Below are positions 1 through 10,599 of a stretch of 64,000 bases of DNA, piece by piece; the stretch's first letter is position 1, and the number at the start of each line of letters is the position of its first letter. Origin of the DNA: Limnanthes douglasii subsp. nivea (lineage: Eukaryota > Streptophyta > Magnoliopsida > Brassicales > Limnanthaceae). The DNA is taken from contig JAUPFV010000003.1 of NCBI GenBank assembly GCA_036936605.1, positions 149,762,997-149,826,996 on the forward strand, read 5' to 3'. The position numbers were made by a program, and so were the translations under genes. The notes below the pieces were generated by a model that saw only the letters and a list, made by a program, of their open reading frames with translations, did not search any database and had not been told where the DNA came from.

Positions 1-189
1 ACTCTTTTATGGCTATGAGTTCAGTTTTTAATCCCTCATCAGTACAACCGAGTTCATACGGATTTACTCATGCAATTATTAATTCCTTTAGCACAAAAGG
101 TCCAAATTAAGGTGGTGTTTGGTGGACAGTTCATAAACTGAAAAGCTAGCTTACGATAAGCCCCACAATAAAAGCTACCTCTTTACTTT

Positions 190-1180
190 ACTGTACTTTT
201 AAGTTGTCGCCTCCACCGCGATCAACAGCATTCATATACCGTCTAACCAAACTGATCGCTATGTTTCTCGAAGGACCATACTCATCGTCCGGTGAAACAG
301 AACCGCCTAGCGAACACTTCTGACATATAAGAATCACAACTTCTCATTTTCGTTATATATAAGGTAAAGCAACAATTTTTAGACTTCGAAGTTTGCTTTT
401 TCTACTCTTTTTTTCTTACCAACATTCTCTTAGGAGAAATTTGAGGCCGTCGTAGATGTGTGTTGGGCTGACTATGAAATCTTCAAGTGAAAGAAGAGTT
501 ATATACTACATCTGTTGTAGGGGAAGTTATGGACCAAGTCATTGGAATAACAAGCATGGTCTAGAGAATATGGAATCGAATTGACTTAATCTTGTCCAAT
601 CCCGACCCCTCAATTCGTAGACATAATCAAATAAGTAGTGAGGAGCAATTTAGTGTAGGATTATTTTGTTTGTATATACCCCAATAGCACACCATACAGT
701 GGATTGGAATACAAGCTGTCAAATTTGGTCATAGTCTTATGTACCAATAGAGCCTTAAGTTGTACATTCTCTCTGATGAAATGTAGATATAGGCTATTTA
801 TTACTATTACATATCTATAGGCTGAGAAAAGTTTTTGAGGATAATTAGAAATCTGTCATTTTAGGTCTGCCCATCTATATTTACCAGTTAAGATTGACAA
901 TGACAAATCTTTTACTCGATAAGTCTCGCAAGATGTGCGCTCTTAACCTAACTATGCTGATAATCACGACTAAGCTGCTGCAACAATTGGAGCTTAACAT
1001 ACATATTGATGTTCTGTATCTCATTATAGTAGCATAACATCTGAGGAATATAGTTGTGGAACATCAGATGTAAGGCAAGGGCTACCGCTAGCTTTAGGTG
1101 ATGCTCAACCGAGCTATCATTTTTCTGCTCAGACGTCGGCAGGAGCTGCTGCAGGGTATCTACCTCGACAGTGTTGCATT
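190..1180 (-). pseudogene. Exon remnants of an unidentified plant gene (copy 1)
   Basis: Two blocks on the minus strand read like exons. The block near 330-190 follows a possible acceptor (TGTCAG) and encodes a segment containing DDEYGPSRNI, SLVRRY and DRGGGDNL, then meets a possible donor. The block near 1180-950 encodes LQQLLPTSEQKND and ALALHLMFHNY; a one-base difference at its start separates it from copy 2, where the frame is longer. Copy 2 shows a further exon of what looks like the same gene beyond the point where copy 1 leaves the window (see 44596-46290). I do not recognise the family with certainty. No complete frame is visible, so I treat this as a remnant or an unpredicted multi-exon gene. 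Confidence 0.4.
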
Positions 1181-1190
1181 ACACTGACCT

Positions 1191-2046
1191 TAAAACGGAA
1201 AAAATACGTCATGATCTCGATCAAATCATCAAAAATCTTAAACAGTTGGTACGTTCTTTGATTTCTTATCTCGTGGGCTATTTTTGTGCAGTCATGAAGA
1301 TCTTCTAATTCTTCACTAATTTTTTGAATTTATTTTGTGCTAGCAGCCAAGCCAAAAGAAATTGATTTCTACTTTGAGAAATAATGTTGGTTTACTTGTT
1401 TTGAGTCATATTATATTTTTTAACCGTCTTAAATCACAAGCATTTCAAACGTTATATTTATTATTTCAAAAATATATTTTTATTCTATTTAGAAACTATA
1501 ATATTTGTCCATCCGAAAGATGTATGATGTTACAGCATCCATATATCTATTATTAAAAATCCTATTTAATATTTTGGTAATACTATGTTAAAGGTTTCAA
1601 TGAAATCTTGATTTGGATATCTTATACCGAAAATAAAATTACGATAAAATATTATTATAAAAATATTAAAATATATTGAAAGTTAATACACTATAAAGTT
1701 TCCAAAGTTTTTGGACTAATATTAAATAATTTTTTAATATAGGATTCGTCTATAACATCGTTAACGTATATGAGATAAGATCGTACGTTAAAAGATATAA
1801 CAAGAATTATATTTTTTTATTCAACGCTATTTATATTACCACGAGGATAAATAATAAAAATTATTGCATATCTTATTAATAAAATTCTAAAAAAAGCAAC
1901 CTCCAAAACATCCTATGATATTTAAACTAAACGCAAACCTAGTTTGAAGCATTTACATGATTGAAGATGTTCAGATGTAACGAAACGTTATAGGTTGAGT
2001 AAAAAAAAGTTAATACAAATCAGTTTGCACTTATTTTATTGCATAT
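1191..2046. other. AT-rich sequence without a recognisable gene
   Basis: Low-complexity AT-rich sequence containing only short frames. One 64-codon plus frame (1362-1556) is also present in copy 2, but it is Phe/Leu/Ile-rich and I see no domain. I support no gene here. The same sequence is at about 46300-47158. Confidence 0.6.
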
Positions 2047-2569
2047 TGTTAAATGTAAGATAAAATAAGTCAAAGCATAATTTTGTTCTCTAAATTGGTT
2101 TACTATATTAATTAAATTTTCTATATTAATTAAATATTCTATATTTATAAAAAAAATTAATTAGATCTTTTATATTATTTAGACGTCTATTAATTAGATT
2201 TCTCACTAATTGAGTTTTTTATATTAATTAAATTTCTTAACTAATTGATTAAGATTTATCATAAACAACTTATATATATAAAAAAAGATATTGTTTTGCA
2301 TGTGTGGCGTGACGTGAACTGAGTTGCATATTTCTTCAAAGAGAGAAACTAGCTCTAAGTCTTTTGAGAGATAAGTAAGGTGATAGATAAACACTGAAGA
2401 ATGGGTTTTGTGACTCACGTCATCTTTGTTTACAAAGAGTAATTGAGTCATTTGTGTTTGAAACTCTTTATGTAACCTACTTATTTACAAAGAGTGTCTA
2501 GGATTCAACCTAGCGATTCTTATTATGGATGGGTCGGATGTTGTTTGGATAATGCTGGTTTCCCTAAGA
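2047..2569 (+). repeat. Left LTR of the copia-type element
   Basis: This is 523 bases long. Compared with the right LTR it lacks about 175 bases between the segment ACTTATTTACAAAGAGTG and the segment CTAGGATTCAACCTAGCG, and it has fewer of the AT-rich units. The two LTRs are clearly diverged, which implies an old insertion. Confidence 0.65.
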
Positions 2570-3707
2570 AGTGGTACAGTGAGTGCGGAGATCTAATATC
2601 AATATTCGTTACTGGTGAAGAACACAAAGTAGACAGACGAAGATAGCAAATCTAGAGTAAAGTCAAGCGCAATCATAAATGATGGATTTCATGGAGAAGT
2701 ATTAGATTCAAGCTATCTACTGGACTCGAAAGGCTTTAACAAATGGGAGGCATATAACTGAATTTAAACATAACTTTCTGTCTATAAGTATGTCAGATGA
2801 GGAAGGGTTTGGTATAATGGTGGAGGTGGAAAACTTATAGTCTTGGAAGATTCACATGTTGTTATGGAGGCTGATTGGACTGATAGTGTTTTAGTCAAGG
2901 ATGTGTCCATAGTATATGAGGCGTCTAGTGTGGGGAATGGATTTGCTGGGATTCAGCTAGAGACAATTACAGGTCTGTCAGAGAAGATAAAGATCTAATC
3001 GAAGAAGTATCTGAAGAGGTTTATGACTGAAAATGATTTGGTATTAATGAACCGGTCATTCATTTGTTACTGCTCTAAATTTGATATGCTTAGGCGCATA
3101 ATCTTGAATAGTACCTTGAAAATGAAATAGCTGAGAAGATAAGTCGTAACTTACTTGGAGTAACGTTTATGCTTCTGTCAACTGAACAAAACAAGAGGTT
3201 AAGTGAATGAGTTGTTTGGACAACTATCATCGTTAATAAGAGCCCCTAGACTTTTGGTTGTCATGGAGATTTGTTAGGTACCAGAGGTGGATCTGGAATT
3301 GACATGGAGTTTGAATATAATGGTGGAGATATGGAGGCCTCTACGAAAAATATTTTCAAGCTGATTTCAAGTTTGGACTTTGCAAAGGAAGTTCAACCAT
3401 TAATGGGTTTGGGTTTTGACTTGATGTCTGATGAGCAATTGAAAAGTGTTGTTCGGCCTTATCTTGGGATAGATTAGATGAACATTATTAAGGTTTTCTT
3501 GGATACACCACGTCGGGAAGACTTAACTATTAAAAAATATTGCCTCGATAGAGTTCATGAACTACATGAGAATTAATCACTCGAGGCATATAGGTGGACA
3601 ATTTATCTCCGGTGAGTAGTTGGAACATCGGGGTAACATATACCATAGTTACTATAATCCTGGTGGGGGTAACATATACCATAGTTACTATAATCCTAGT
3701 GGAGAAT
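2570..3707 (+). pseudogene. Interior of copia-type element with broken frames
   Basis: Translations show disconnected blocks such as LDSKGFNKWEAYN, ENDLVLMNRSFICYCS and a 68-codon frame at 3271-3477 (MLGTRGGSGIDMEFEYNGGD onward). No gag zinc knuckle, protease, integrase or reverse transcriptase motif is visible. The 68-codon frame is kept in copy 2 (48384-48590) with two residue changes, which is expected from recent duplication and is not evidence of function. It could be a decayed gag or a captured host segment. Confidence 0.45.
3632..3705 (+). repeat. Tandem pair of a 36-base unit
   Basis: The unit beginning GGGTAACATATACCATAG occurs twice head to tail immediately upstream of the right LTR. 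The pair is present in both copies of the large duplication. Confidence 0.85.
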
Positions 3708-4546
3708 TGTTAAGTGTATGCTAAATGTGAGTTTGCTATATTAATTAGATTTTGATATTAATTAGATATTCAATATTAATTAGATATTCTATATTAATTA
3801 GATCTTTTATATTAATTAAATATTCTATATTAACTAGATATTATATATTAATTAGATATTCTATATTAAGTAGATGTTCTACATTAATTAGATTTCTTTA
3901 TTAATTAAGTATTTTTATCTTAATTAGATCTTTTACAATAATTAGATTTATATATTAATTAAATCTTCTATTAATTTGGTTTTTTATATTAATTAGATTT
4001 TCTATTAATTTTGTCTTCGATATTAATTAGGTTCTATTATAGTTGATTAAGATTTATCAGAATTGACCTATAAATAGAAGAAGATATTGCTTTGCAATGT
4101 GTAGCGTGATGCAATGTGAGTTGAATATTTCTTTCAGAGAGAGAAACTAGCTCTAGGTCTTCTAAAAGATAAATACTAAAGAGAGGGTTGTGTGAATCAT
4201 ATTATCTTTTGTTATAAAGAGTGATTGGGTACTTTGTGTTTAAGAGTCTTTCATAAACCTACTTATTTATAAAAATACTGTTCTTAACCTGTGGATGTAA
4301 AATTTCTTCACTATCTGAAACATATTAGATCTCTTATTGTGTGATTTATTTATTTTTATTATTCTTTCTTATTGACTTTGTTCTTTAAATAAGATAAGAG
4401 TCAAAGCTCGTATTACCTTTTATAGCCTCTCAGGTAGGTGTTTGCCTATGTTGGTCACTACTTTGGCTGAGTGGCTAGGATTCGGCCTAACGAGTCTTTT
4501 TAAGACCGGGTCAGATCTTGTTCGAATATTACTGGTTTCTCTAACA
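3708..4546 (+). repeat. Right LTR of the copia-type element
   Basis: This is 839 bases long and begins TGTTAAGTG. Its first part (about 3730-4040) is an expanded AT-rich minisatellite. The distal part matches the left LTR and contains about 175 bases missing from it, including a possible TATA-like segment CCTATAAATAGAAG near 4068. Confidence 0.65.
3730..4040 (+). repeat. AT-rich minisatellite with core TATATTAATTAGAT
   Basis: About 18 imperfect copies of a 16-18 base unit built on TCTATATTAATTAGAT lie inside the right LTR. A smaller group is in the left LTR at 2098-2240. Copy 2 has one unit more near 48960. Confidence 0.85.
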
Positions 4547-4690
4547 TGTATTCATGTAATTTATTTCAATATAAATTTTTATTAGACTTCCATCATAAAT
4601 AATTTCAAGGTGAGAACTTAAAATTCTAAGAGAATTTCTCCTTTAAGGAGAAGAATTCGGTAACAAAAGTTTTTTTATTCATAAATAATC

Positions 4691-5053
4691 TTGGAGATTA
4701 ATAAATTCTTAAATGATGATAGTCAATTATCGAATGATTTGGTGTTAATACCAACCATTCAAAAGCCGTTAGAACATACAAATACTCAAGTTGATATTTG
4801 TCATCCACCTTTGGGAATGGTTCCTTATAAACAAATTAAAATATTTGAATTAGACAAAAATGAAGTTATTCTTGATAAGCAAAATCTATTTCTTCAAAAA
4901 GTTCAATTTGAAGTATTTTGTATTTTCAAAGGTCCATCAGAAAGAAACTCTATATTTTCTAATTATACAATCTATCTTCATGAACAAGAATATTTTTATT
5001 GTTTAACAAAAAATAATCTTCGAAATTTCCCTCGAGCCATGCATTTTTTTTAG
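4691..5053 (+). CDS. Unidentified 120-codon open frame (copy 1)
   Basis: An uninterrupted plus-strand frame of about 120 codons lies just downstream of the copia-type element. It has no ATG at its left end: the frame opens at a TTG after an AT-rich leader. It may therefore be an exon or the relic of a longer frame. The product is hydrophilic and contains FELDKNEVILDKQNLFLQ, KGPSERNSIFSNY and YFYCLTKNNLRNFPRAM. Copy 2 (49815-50183) differs by one substitution (Pro to His) and a slightly longer C-terminus. I do not recognise any domain. Possible sources are an unannotated exon or part of a transposon protein. Confidence 0.35.
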   Translation: MEINKFLNDDSQLSNDLVLIPTIQKPLEHTNTQVDICHPPLGMVPYKQIKIFELDKNEVILDKQNLFLQKVQFEVFCIFKGPSERNSIFSNYTIYLHEQEYFYCLTKNNLRNFPRAMHFF

Positions 5054-6600
5054 TTATGGATTAACATAATGAACAAATAGTACAAATTTAGTAAATATAA
5101 TTTTTTTACTCAACATGAATGAATTGAATTGAAAAATAAACACTCTCTTATTTTCTTGAATAATTCTTATGAGAAAATCATTTGTTAGAAAATAAAGTTC
5201 ATAAATAAAAACTTACAAAAGTTGAAGATGAACTTCTCATCAGAAAGTTGACGTAAATTTGGTCGAAATTATGGAAGCTTGAGACACGTATTAAAAAAAA
5301 TTTCGAAATGGGATCACAATATTTATTTGATCCTCCAATGAAATTTATCTTGAGATGTAACATGCTTTGTGATTTTTAACACAAACAATTAGAAATAAAA
5401 AATAAAAAATAAAAATCGATAAATATTGATAAATGAGACATATTTTCCTTTCTAGAGATTTTGAGAGCGTTATGAATCATATAATTCACCTCTTGAATCA
5501 TCTCCTTGTATATAAAGATCATTAAGCCGTGGTAGAGTTTATCACGACAAGAGTTTTGATTTTCGCTAAAATGACTCATTTTAAATTAATTTTTGAAATA
5601 TGACCAACTTTGCCGCGACAATTGATGTAATTGTCTTCTGTTAAAAAACGTGTCAAAAAATACGAAGATGTAAAATTATATTTCAACAGTATTATTTTGA
5701 TATTTTAATACCTTCAAGAAATTGTTAGATATTTTTAAATCAAAATTTATGTTTTAATTATTTTAAATATTAAACAATTTAAAATTAAAAATAAAAAAAC
5801 TTTATTAATAATCAATTGAACGAAATAATGAATATAAAATTTTAAATTTGAAAAGAAACCTAAAATTAAACGAAATTTGAACTCTTTGTACCTTTGTGAC
5901 AATTTTTTCGGAAGTAATTATGTGCCTCGTTTAAAATGATTTGGAAACTCTTACAAGGTACTTAGTTCTGATACTCACTCTAAATTTTGGATTCTACTCG
6001 GACCAACAAATGTTGAAATATTAATTTTAAAAGTCTGGAAGTTTCCGAGTTATGATATGCACATTAGTAATATCAAATCACATCCCAAAGCGACAACATA
6101 AGTATGGAAACAGTTCTATTAGCATGTCAACTATATATAAACCTCATTAAAACTTTTATGCGCAATCTAGGCAGGAAAAAGTATGCAAGAGGTCCCTTCA
6201 TAAGTTACAAATAATTTAGTTTAAAACAAATTGTACATGACAGATAAAATTTTACACAAGGTAAAGCATGAGGTTTTTAATGTTCCATGGTGCTGAAGAT
6301 TCCTCCCTTCTTCATCTATTAGTTTATAATTGCATGCTTTAAAATTTTCAGTCACCATTTTACGGCTTTATTAATTCGTTCAAAGCTTGCCAAACCTCTA
6401 ATAATTATTATGAAAGAATAATTTTATCAAGACCTTATCTCTCACTTTGAACTGACATCTTTTCGAAGTCCTAAGGCGTATTTACCCCTCATTAGGGTTT
6501 GGTTATGTTAGATACTCAAGTGAGCCTTTTTTTTATTAGATCCAATTTCGCTCTTCTTCCTTCTTTATTTCCTTATACAAAATAATTAAATATCATAAAT
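5054..6600. other. AT-rich sequence without a recognisable gene
   Basis: No coding frame I can support. One 67-codon minus frame (5376-5579) is unsupported and not kept as a gene. About 5690-5900 holds a dispersed AT-rich repeat (separate entry). Confidence 0.6.
5690..5900 (+). repeat. Dispersed AT-rich repeat, relative of the MULE insertion site
   Basis: The string GATATTTTAATA, then GTTAGATATTTTTAAATC, then TTTTAAATATTAAACAAT also occurs as the two halves flanking the MULE: 12935-12990 on the left and 23334-23390 on the right. This copy therefore approximates the empty site into which the MULE went. No coding content. Confidence 0.7.
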
Positions 6601-7600
6601 GATGGAAGAACATTTGTGTTTGACCACAACATTCATACCATACACGTGAACGAAAGGTATTTTACATTTGACGGTTCGAGTATTCGTCATGTAAGCCCAA
6701 CATCTTATAAACAATATGGCCATTTGTGCGTAGCCCATGTCAAATTATTTTTAAGCCTTCCAAGATGCTTTGGTTCATGAACTTTATCTGACTATTTTCC
6801 TGAGGGTAAAAAGGGTATAGAATTGTTATTCTATATTCCTGGTTTGGAAATAAGATGATATCTCAATACTCTAAAACTGAAAATCATTGTTTGTGGTAAT
6901 TTGTCTTGAGAGTCCAACCTATGATATACATTAGTACAAATAAAACTGATCATCTCTTGGTAGTTAGCTTTGGGAGACCTCAACCCACTTCAAAAAATAG
7001 TCCCCACCAAAAATGAAATACTTGTAGTCTCCTACAACACTGGGTAGTGGTCTGGCCAGGTTAGTGACCCATATATAAAAAAGTAACGCTTTGGATATTG
7101 ATTGAGTGGTAAGGCTGGACAATGAATCATATTGATAGAACCTTGGAAGGGTTTAATCTTTTTCACTAAGTTATTACCGTCAGATAGTAGTATCGTTCAA
7201 TAACCTTGGTAACAAGAATATTTGGGTTATAATTCTAAAATTTTACTATGCTGAACCGACCCACAACAGAGTTACCTTAAAACTGATGACTCTTTAAAGC
7301 CCAACAATCAGAGGAAAGTTTGGATCAAAACTTGCTTATATAGTGTCCCACCCAACAATACAAATCTTTTCATTCTAAGTGTCAACCTTTAAGTTGTAAC
7401 TTTATCCTCGGGAGAAATAATGTGTTCTAGAAAGTTCAAGATTTCAATCCTGACGTCTATAGCCTCACAATCATTCAACTCATGTATTTTCTCATGAATT
7501 GGCTCGTGCTATTTATCATTTGAGGGATGTTCTTAAGGAGTGACTCATTGTTCGATCCTAGAGCAAGCTATCAAAGACAAATAATCTTCCTGAAAGCTTT
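6600..7600 (-). pseudogene. Ty3/gypsy integrase remnant (copy 1)
   Basis: Minus-strand translations broken by stops and shifts show integrase landmarks. Near 7480-7330 the N-terminal linker reads HIISPEDKVTT and then FVLLGGTLYKQ, comparable to the PEDK...FVLLDGVLYKR segment of gypsy polyproteins. Near 7070-6940 a block with VVGDYKYFIFGGDYFLKWVEV corresponds to the core-domain stretch around the first catalytic Asp. Near 6760-6700 there is a trace of the distal core. It is the 3' part of the decayed element whose gag starts at 11729. It is separated from the RNase H part by the 1.3 kb element at 7706-9028. Confidence 0.7.
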
Positions 7601-7705
7601 TGGTCACTAGCACTTGTTCATAATTAATACTTCTGAATAGTTGCGTCTGTCTTTTCAGCACCTTAATATATTTGATTAGATGGTCCTTGTACGGCTCAAC
7701 ATGTC

Positions 7706-8103
7706 TGATGGCATGGCGGAAGATTAGAAGAAGAAAACAATAAATATGACCCTAACCCTAGGTTAGAGAATAAAGGAGACTTGGAGAAATAATCTCAAAA
7801 TTATATTAATCAAAGTCTAACGGCAAAATAGGGTATATGATGCTTTATATAGCACTACCCGAAACCCTAATTCCAAATAAGGAAAATTACATAAATGTTT
7901 TAAAATAAAATAAATAAGATTAATGCTAAAATATTAAAACTGGTTTTCGAAGGCTTTACAGGTCGAATCTGGGTATCAAACTTAGTGACAAAGTCACATT
8001 TTTGAAATCTGACGGGCTCTTCAAAATCTTCGATTTGAGTACATGTTTGACCCAATTCCGATCCCTGGGCGAGAAACCAGTCTGTTCGCAGTCTTCACTA
8101 CAT
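7706..8103 (-). repeat. Complete LTR of the eIF4A-bearing element
   Basis: On the minus strand it runs from TGATGTAGTGAAG to GCCATCA. Its first 94 bases match 9028-8935. A TATA-like box lies about two thirds of the way along. Immediately upstream is a GGGGAAGGA purine tract. Confidence 0.7.
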
Positions 8104-8363
8104 CATCCTTCCCCGATTGGGAAGAATTCGACCTCGAATTTGGAACGCTGAAACATTGACAGAACTGCAAAAACATTGGCGTGTTCACCGCTGATTTCAA
8201 CTGGTACCAGCATAAGGGTGTAAGAGGTGAGAATCTGAATGCTGCAGCTTTTGTCAAGAAGTAGTTTCTCAGCTTTGTCCCTTTTTACCATGTCGTCAAC
8301 AATAACAAGATATACTCCACCCACTTGTTCTATGTCTTCTTTTTCAACCCATTTACTAAGCAC
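8103..8363 (-). pseudogene. Unidentified coding-like segment inside the LTR element
   Basis: A minus-strand frame of 86 codons contains [19 protein letters not shown] and VPVEISGEHANVFAVLSMF and ends FEVEFFPIGEG at the purine tract. In copy 2 (53351-53626) it has five more residues (HSNAD), so the 15-base difference is in frame. I do not recognise the source. It lies directly downstream of the eIF4A fragment, in a different frame. Confidence 0.4.
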
Positions 8364-8379
8364 AACATCACCCTTGCGC

Positions 8380-8560
8380 GTGGAAAAAAAGTTGTTGTCT
8401 TTCCAGTTCCAGACTGTGCTTGTTGTATCACATCAAAACCCTTGCATAAAGGAACAATTACTCTTTGTTGAATAGTAGATGGCTTCTCAAGTTCTTCAGA
8501 TTATATTTTTGCCAACAAATTCAAAACAGTGCAATCTTCTACTTTTAACTTGTTACTCTT
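8380..8560 (-). pseudogene. eIF4A-like DEAD-box helicase fragment
   Basis: The minus strand encodes [12 protein letters not shown], then [20 protein letters not shown]. This matches the Q motif and Walker A (motif I) region of eukaryotic initiation factor 4A, where the usual text is [22 protein letters not shown]. Only this part is present: no DEAD box, SAT or motif VI follows, and the frame runs into unrelated sequence. It sits between the repeats of a short LTR element, consistent with capture of a host transcript segment. It cannot encode a helicase. Copy 2 has Phe where copy 1 has Leu in the PxCKG motif. Confidence 0.85.
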
Positions 8561-8636
8561 TCTTTTATTTCCCCAACTATCACAAAAAAATCCTCCAAGT
8601 TCTATTACAAAACCTAATCTTTTATCTATTAAAACA

Positions 8637-8819
8637 CTATTCTTTTCTTTTTATCAATTTATTCATAATCTCAAACATAAAAATACCATCTTCTATTTTT
8701 CCAATACGACAACATGTATCCATAGAAAACTGAATCAAATGTTTAATTTTAGGATAACATAAAATACGCAGAAGATGCCTCTCTACAATAAAAGCTGCTA
8801 TTTTGCAGTCTTTCTTCAA
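8637..8819 (-). pseudogene. Second unidentified coding-like segment inside the LTR element
   Basis: A 60-codon minus frame (KKDCKIAAFIVERHL, then CRIGKIEDGIFMFEIMNKL) extends upstream without a stop into STADYIVSEVPL. It lies between the short LTR end and the eIF4A fragment. Most of it is missing in copy 2 because of the 299-base deletion. Source unknown. Confidence 0.35.
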
Positions 8820-8934
8820 TGGAACTTCTGAAACGATGTAGTCTGCTGTACTGAAGCCTGAGACAATATCTCGATCTACAAGTTTCTCCTAAATATTAAT
8901 TAGATCTTCATTATCTCATTCATCATCATCTCTA

Positions 8935-9028
8935 ACGGGCTAGTCAAAATCTTCGATTTTAGTACCTGTTTGACCCAATTCTGATACATGGGAGATAAAC
9001 CAGCCTGTTCGCAGTCTTCGCTACATCA
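8935..9028 (-). repeat. Truncated second LTR of the eIF4A-bearing element
   Basis: These 94 bases match the first 94 bases of the complete LTR at 8103-8010 with scattered differences. Beyond them the similarity stops abruptly. The outer end abuts the ATGTC target duplication. Confidence 0.7.
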
Positions 9029-9059
9029 ATGTCCCATAGCATGGATTATTAAAAACCGA

Positions 9060-10420
9060 GAGTTACTCACCAAAAGTACCCTATTTTACCCATAAAACAT
9101 GGGCAAAAAAATCCCAATAATCGTTGCTTCATACTCAGCTTCATTATTCGACGTTTGAAAACCAAAGCGGATTCCGTGATTCGTTGCATCTCCATATAGA
9201 TCCACAAGTTGGACACTGGTTTAGCATCTTGAGATATTCGACCCTTCATCAGTTCAGACAAGCCATCATTCCCACATTATCGGGTGACAGTTCGGGCCTT
9301 TATGGTTGGAATTTCGTAAGAAAATCAATTAAGGTATGAGATTTGCTATCATTCATTGGTTTATTAGTTATATCAAAATCTCTCAACTCTACAAACCATC
9401 GGGTTAGCCTTCCTATGATATTTGACTTTTGCAAAATGGTTCAGACCGGAAAAAATGTTCAAACCACAATGGAGCTGGAGGTAGGGTCTCATCTTTCTTG
9501 CTACAAAATAGATTGGATTCAGAGAACTTACCTCTTGTTTAATTAGAATCATGCTTACAACATGTTCATATACGACCATATAAACATATATTTGTTTCTT
9601 ATATGATGGGTTTTGTTATTGTCTCTTGCGAGGTGAGGTATCGTATTATCTTACTAAATGATTCATTTTATTGATTGGTCTATTTGAAATTATTAGCTTT
9701 TCAAAGTACCGAAAAAGGATCACATTGTCCAAAGATCATGAGATAATTGTATTGAGTGCAACTTATCTACAATATCTGAGATGTGACTTAAATATTCCCT
9801 AATTCTAACCAACATATCATCAATCTATACCTCAACATTCATTCTAAATTGAAAAGTAAAAGTGTCGTTGACCAACATCTGATAAGTTTCCCTGTTAATT
9901 TTCAAACTAAAAGTCATTACTTGTAGCGATCCAAACTTCAGTCTGTTGTAAAAGTTTTGATTTTTTGGTTTGAATGATGCATTTGGATTTGGTTATATCC
10001 AGAGTAAGTATCCATGAATGACAAAAGTTTATTAATCGAGGTGGAATCTACCAACTGTTCCACCTTTGGAACCGAAAGTGGATCCTTCATATAAGATTTG
10101 TTTAGTTTTATGAAATCTATTCAAATCATCTAACTATAATTATTCTTCTTTACCAAGACCGTGTTAATATTCCATATAACATACTGATATTCTCTCATAT
10201 GTCCTACATTGGACTACATAACAACTCGGCAAATATATCGTAAATTTATCAACGGAGAACGATCTTTTTCTTACACTGACTTCATGTTTGGGTTGACTGA
10301 GAATTTGTGACACATTATATTAGCTAGAAATCCAGTAAGATATTTGTTAGACCGTGCAAAAACATATAAGTTCTTTGAAAAAAAAACCAATCAACTCTTT
10401 ATTTAAATACCTCGACAACC
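9060..10420 (-). pseudogene. Ty3/gypsy reverse transcriptase and RNase H remnant (copy 1)
   Basis: Minus strand, in order from high to low coordinates. Near 10390-10270 the RT N-terminal region resembles FAWSNKYLTGFVANIMCHK. Near 10130-9940 comes IDFIKLNKSY, then VEQLVDSTSINKLLSFMDA and SGYNQI (clearer in copy 2 at 55092-54901). Near 9560-9480 is the RNase H stretch IYFVARKMRPYLQ, followed by a shifted block for RLTRWFVELRDFDI. Near 9190-9120 the second, archaeal-type RNase H shows GIRFGFQTSNNEAEYEA. Frames are broken many times, so this is a relic. The order and the second RNase H fit the Tat branch of plant gypsy elements. Confidence 0.8.
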
Positions 10421-10599
10421 GAGTACAAATCTTTATATCCTTTATACATTTTAAACAATGCACCTTGGCTCCTCATTCGGTATAAAAAAAATCTCAATGA
10501 GATCATCAACCACTTCGAACCCCACTGGAGGCTTTCGAAAACTTCTATCTAGCCATCACTTTTCCCCATTTTTCTCTTCTTTTTTAACTTCTTGCTTCT

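Larger units (their letters stand above)
2047..4546 (+). mobile_element. Small copia-type LTR element, probably non-autonomous (copy 1)
   Basis: Two related long repeats flank a 1.1 kb interior. The left repeat starts TGTTAAATG at 2047 and ends near 2569. The right one starts TGTTAAGTG at 3708 and ends CTCTAACA at 4546. The base string just left of the right repeat (GTGGAGAAT) resembles the purine tract that precedes TGTTA in many Ty1/copia elements, and the interior starts with AGTGGTACAGTGAG, a weak match to an initiator-tRNA primer site. Shared blocks include the AT-rich repeats, the segment GAGAGAAACTAGCTCTA and the segment ending GGTTTCYCTAA. The interior holds only broken frames and no recognisable polymerase. 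Flanking pentamers (CATAT and TGTAT) do not match, so no target duplication is confirmed. Confidence 0.7.
7706..9028 (-). mobile_element. Short LTR element carrying an eIF4A fragment (copy 1)
   Basis: The 1323-base insertion is bounded by the pentamer ATGTC on both sides (7701-7705 and 9029-9033). On the minus strand it begins TGATGTAGCGAAG and ends GCCATCA, so it has TG...CA ends. A complete LTR of about 398 bases (8103-7706) has a TATA-like CTATATAAAG on the minus strand near 7850. The opposite end holds only about 94 bases of the same repeat (9028-8935). The base run GGGGAAGGA precedes the complete LTR and fits a polypurine tract. The interior contains a piece of an eIF4A-like helicase gene and two unidentified coding-like pieces, but no retrotransposon enzyme. 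It interrupts the decayed gypsy element between its RNase H and integrase parts. Confidence 0.78.

Noticed and set aside
3730..4040. AT-rich tandem repeat considered as a CRISPR-like array or origin
   Set aside because: Units are contiguous, degenerate and AT-only without spacers, and lie inside a plant LTR; this is a minisatellite.
2042..4551. Target-site duplication for the copia-type element
   Set aside because: The flanking pentamers CATAT and TGTAT do not match and no shifted pair fits, so no duplication is claimed.
7745..7765. Telomere-like text CCCTAACCCTAGG
   Set aside because: Only about two units, inside the LTR of the eIF4A-bearing element; no array, so not an interstitial telomere.
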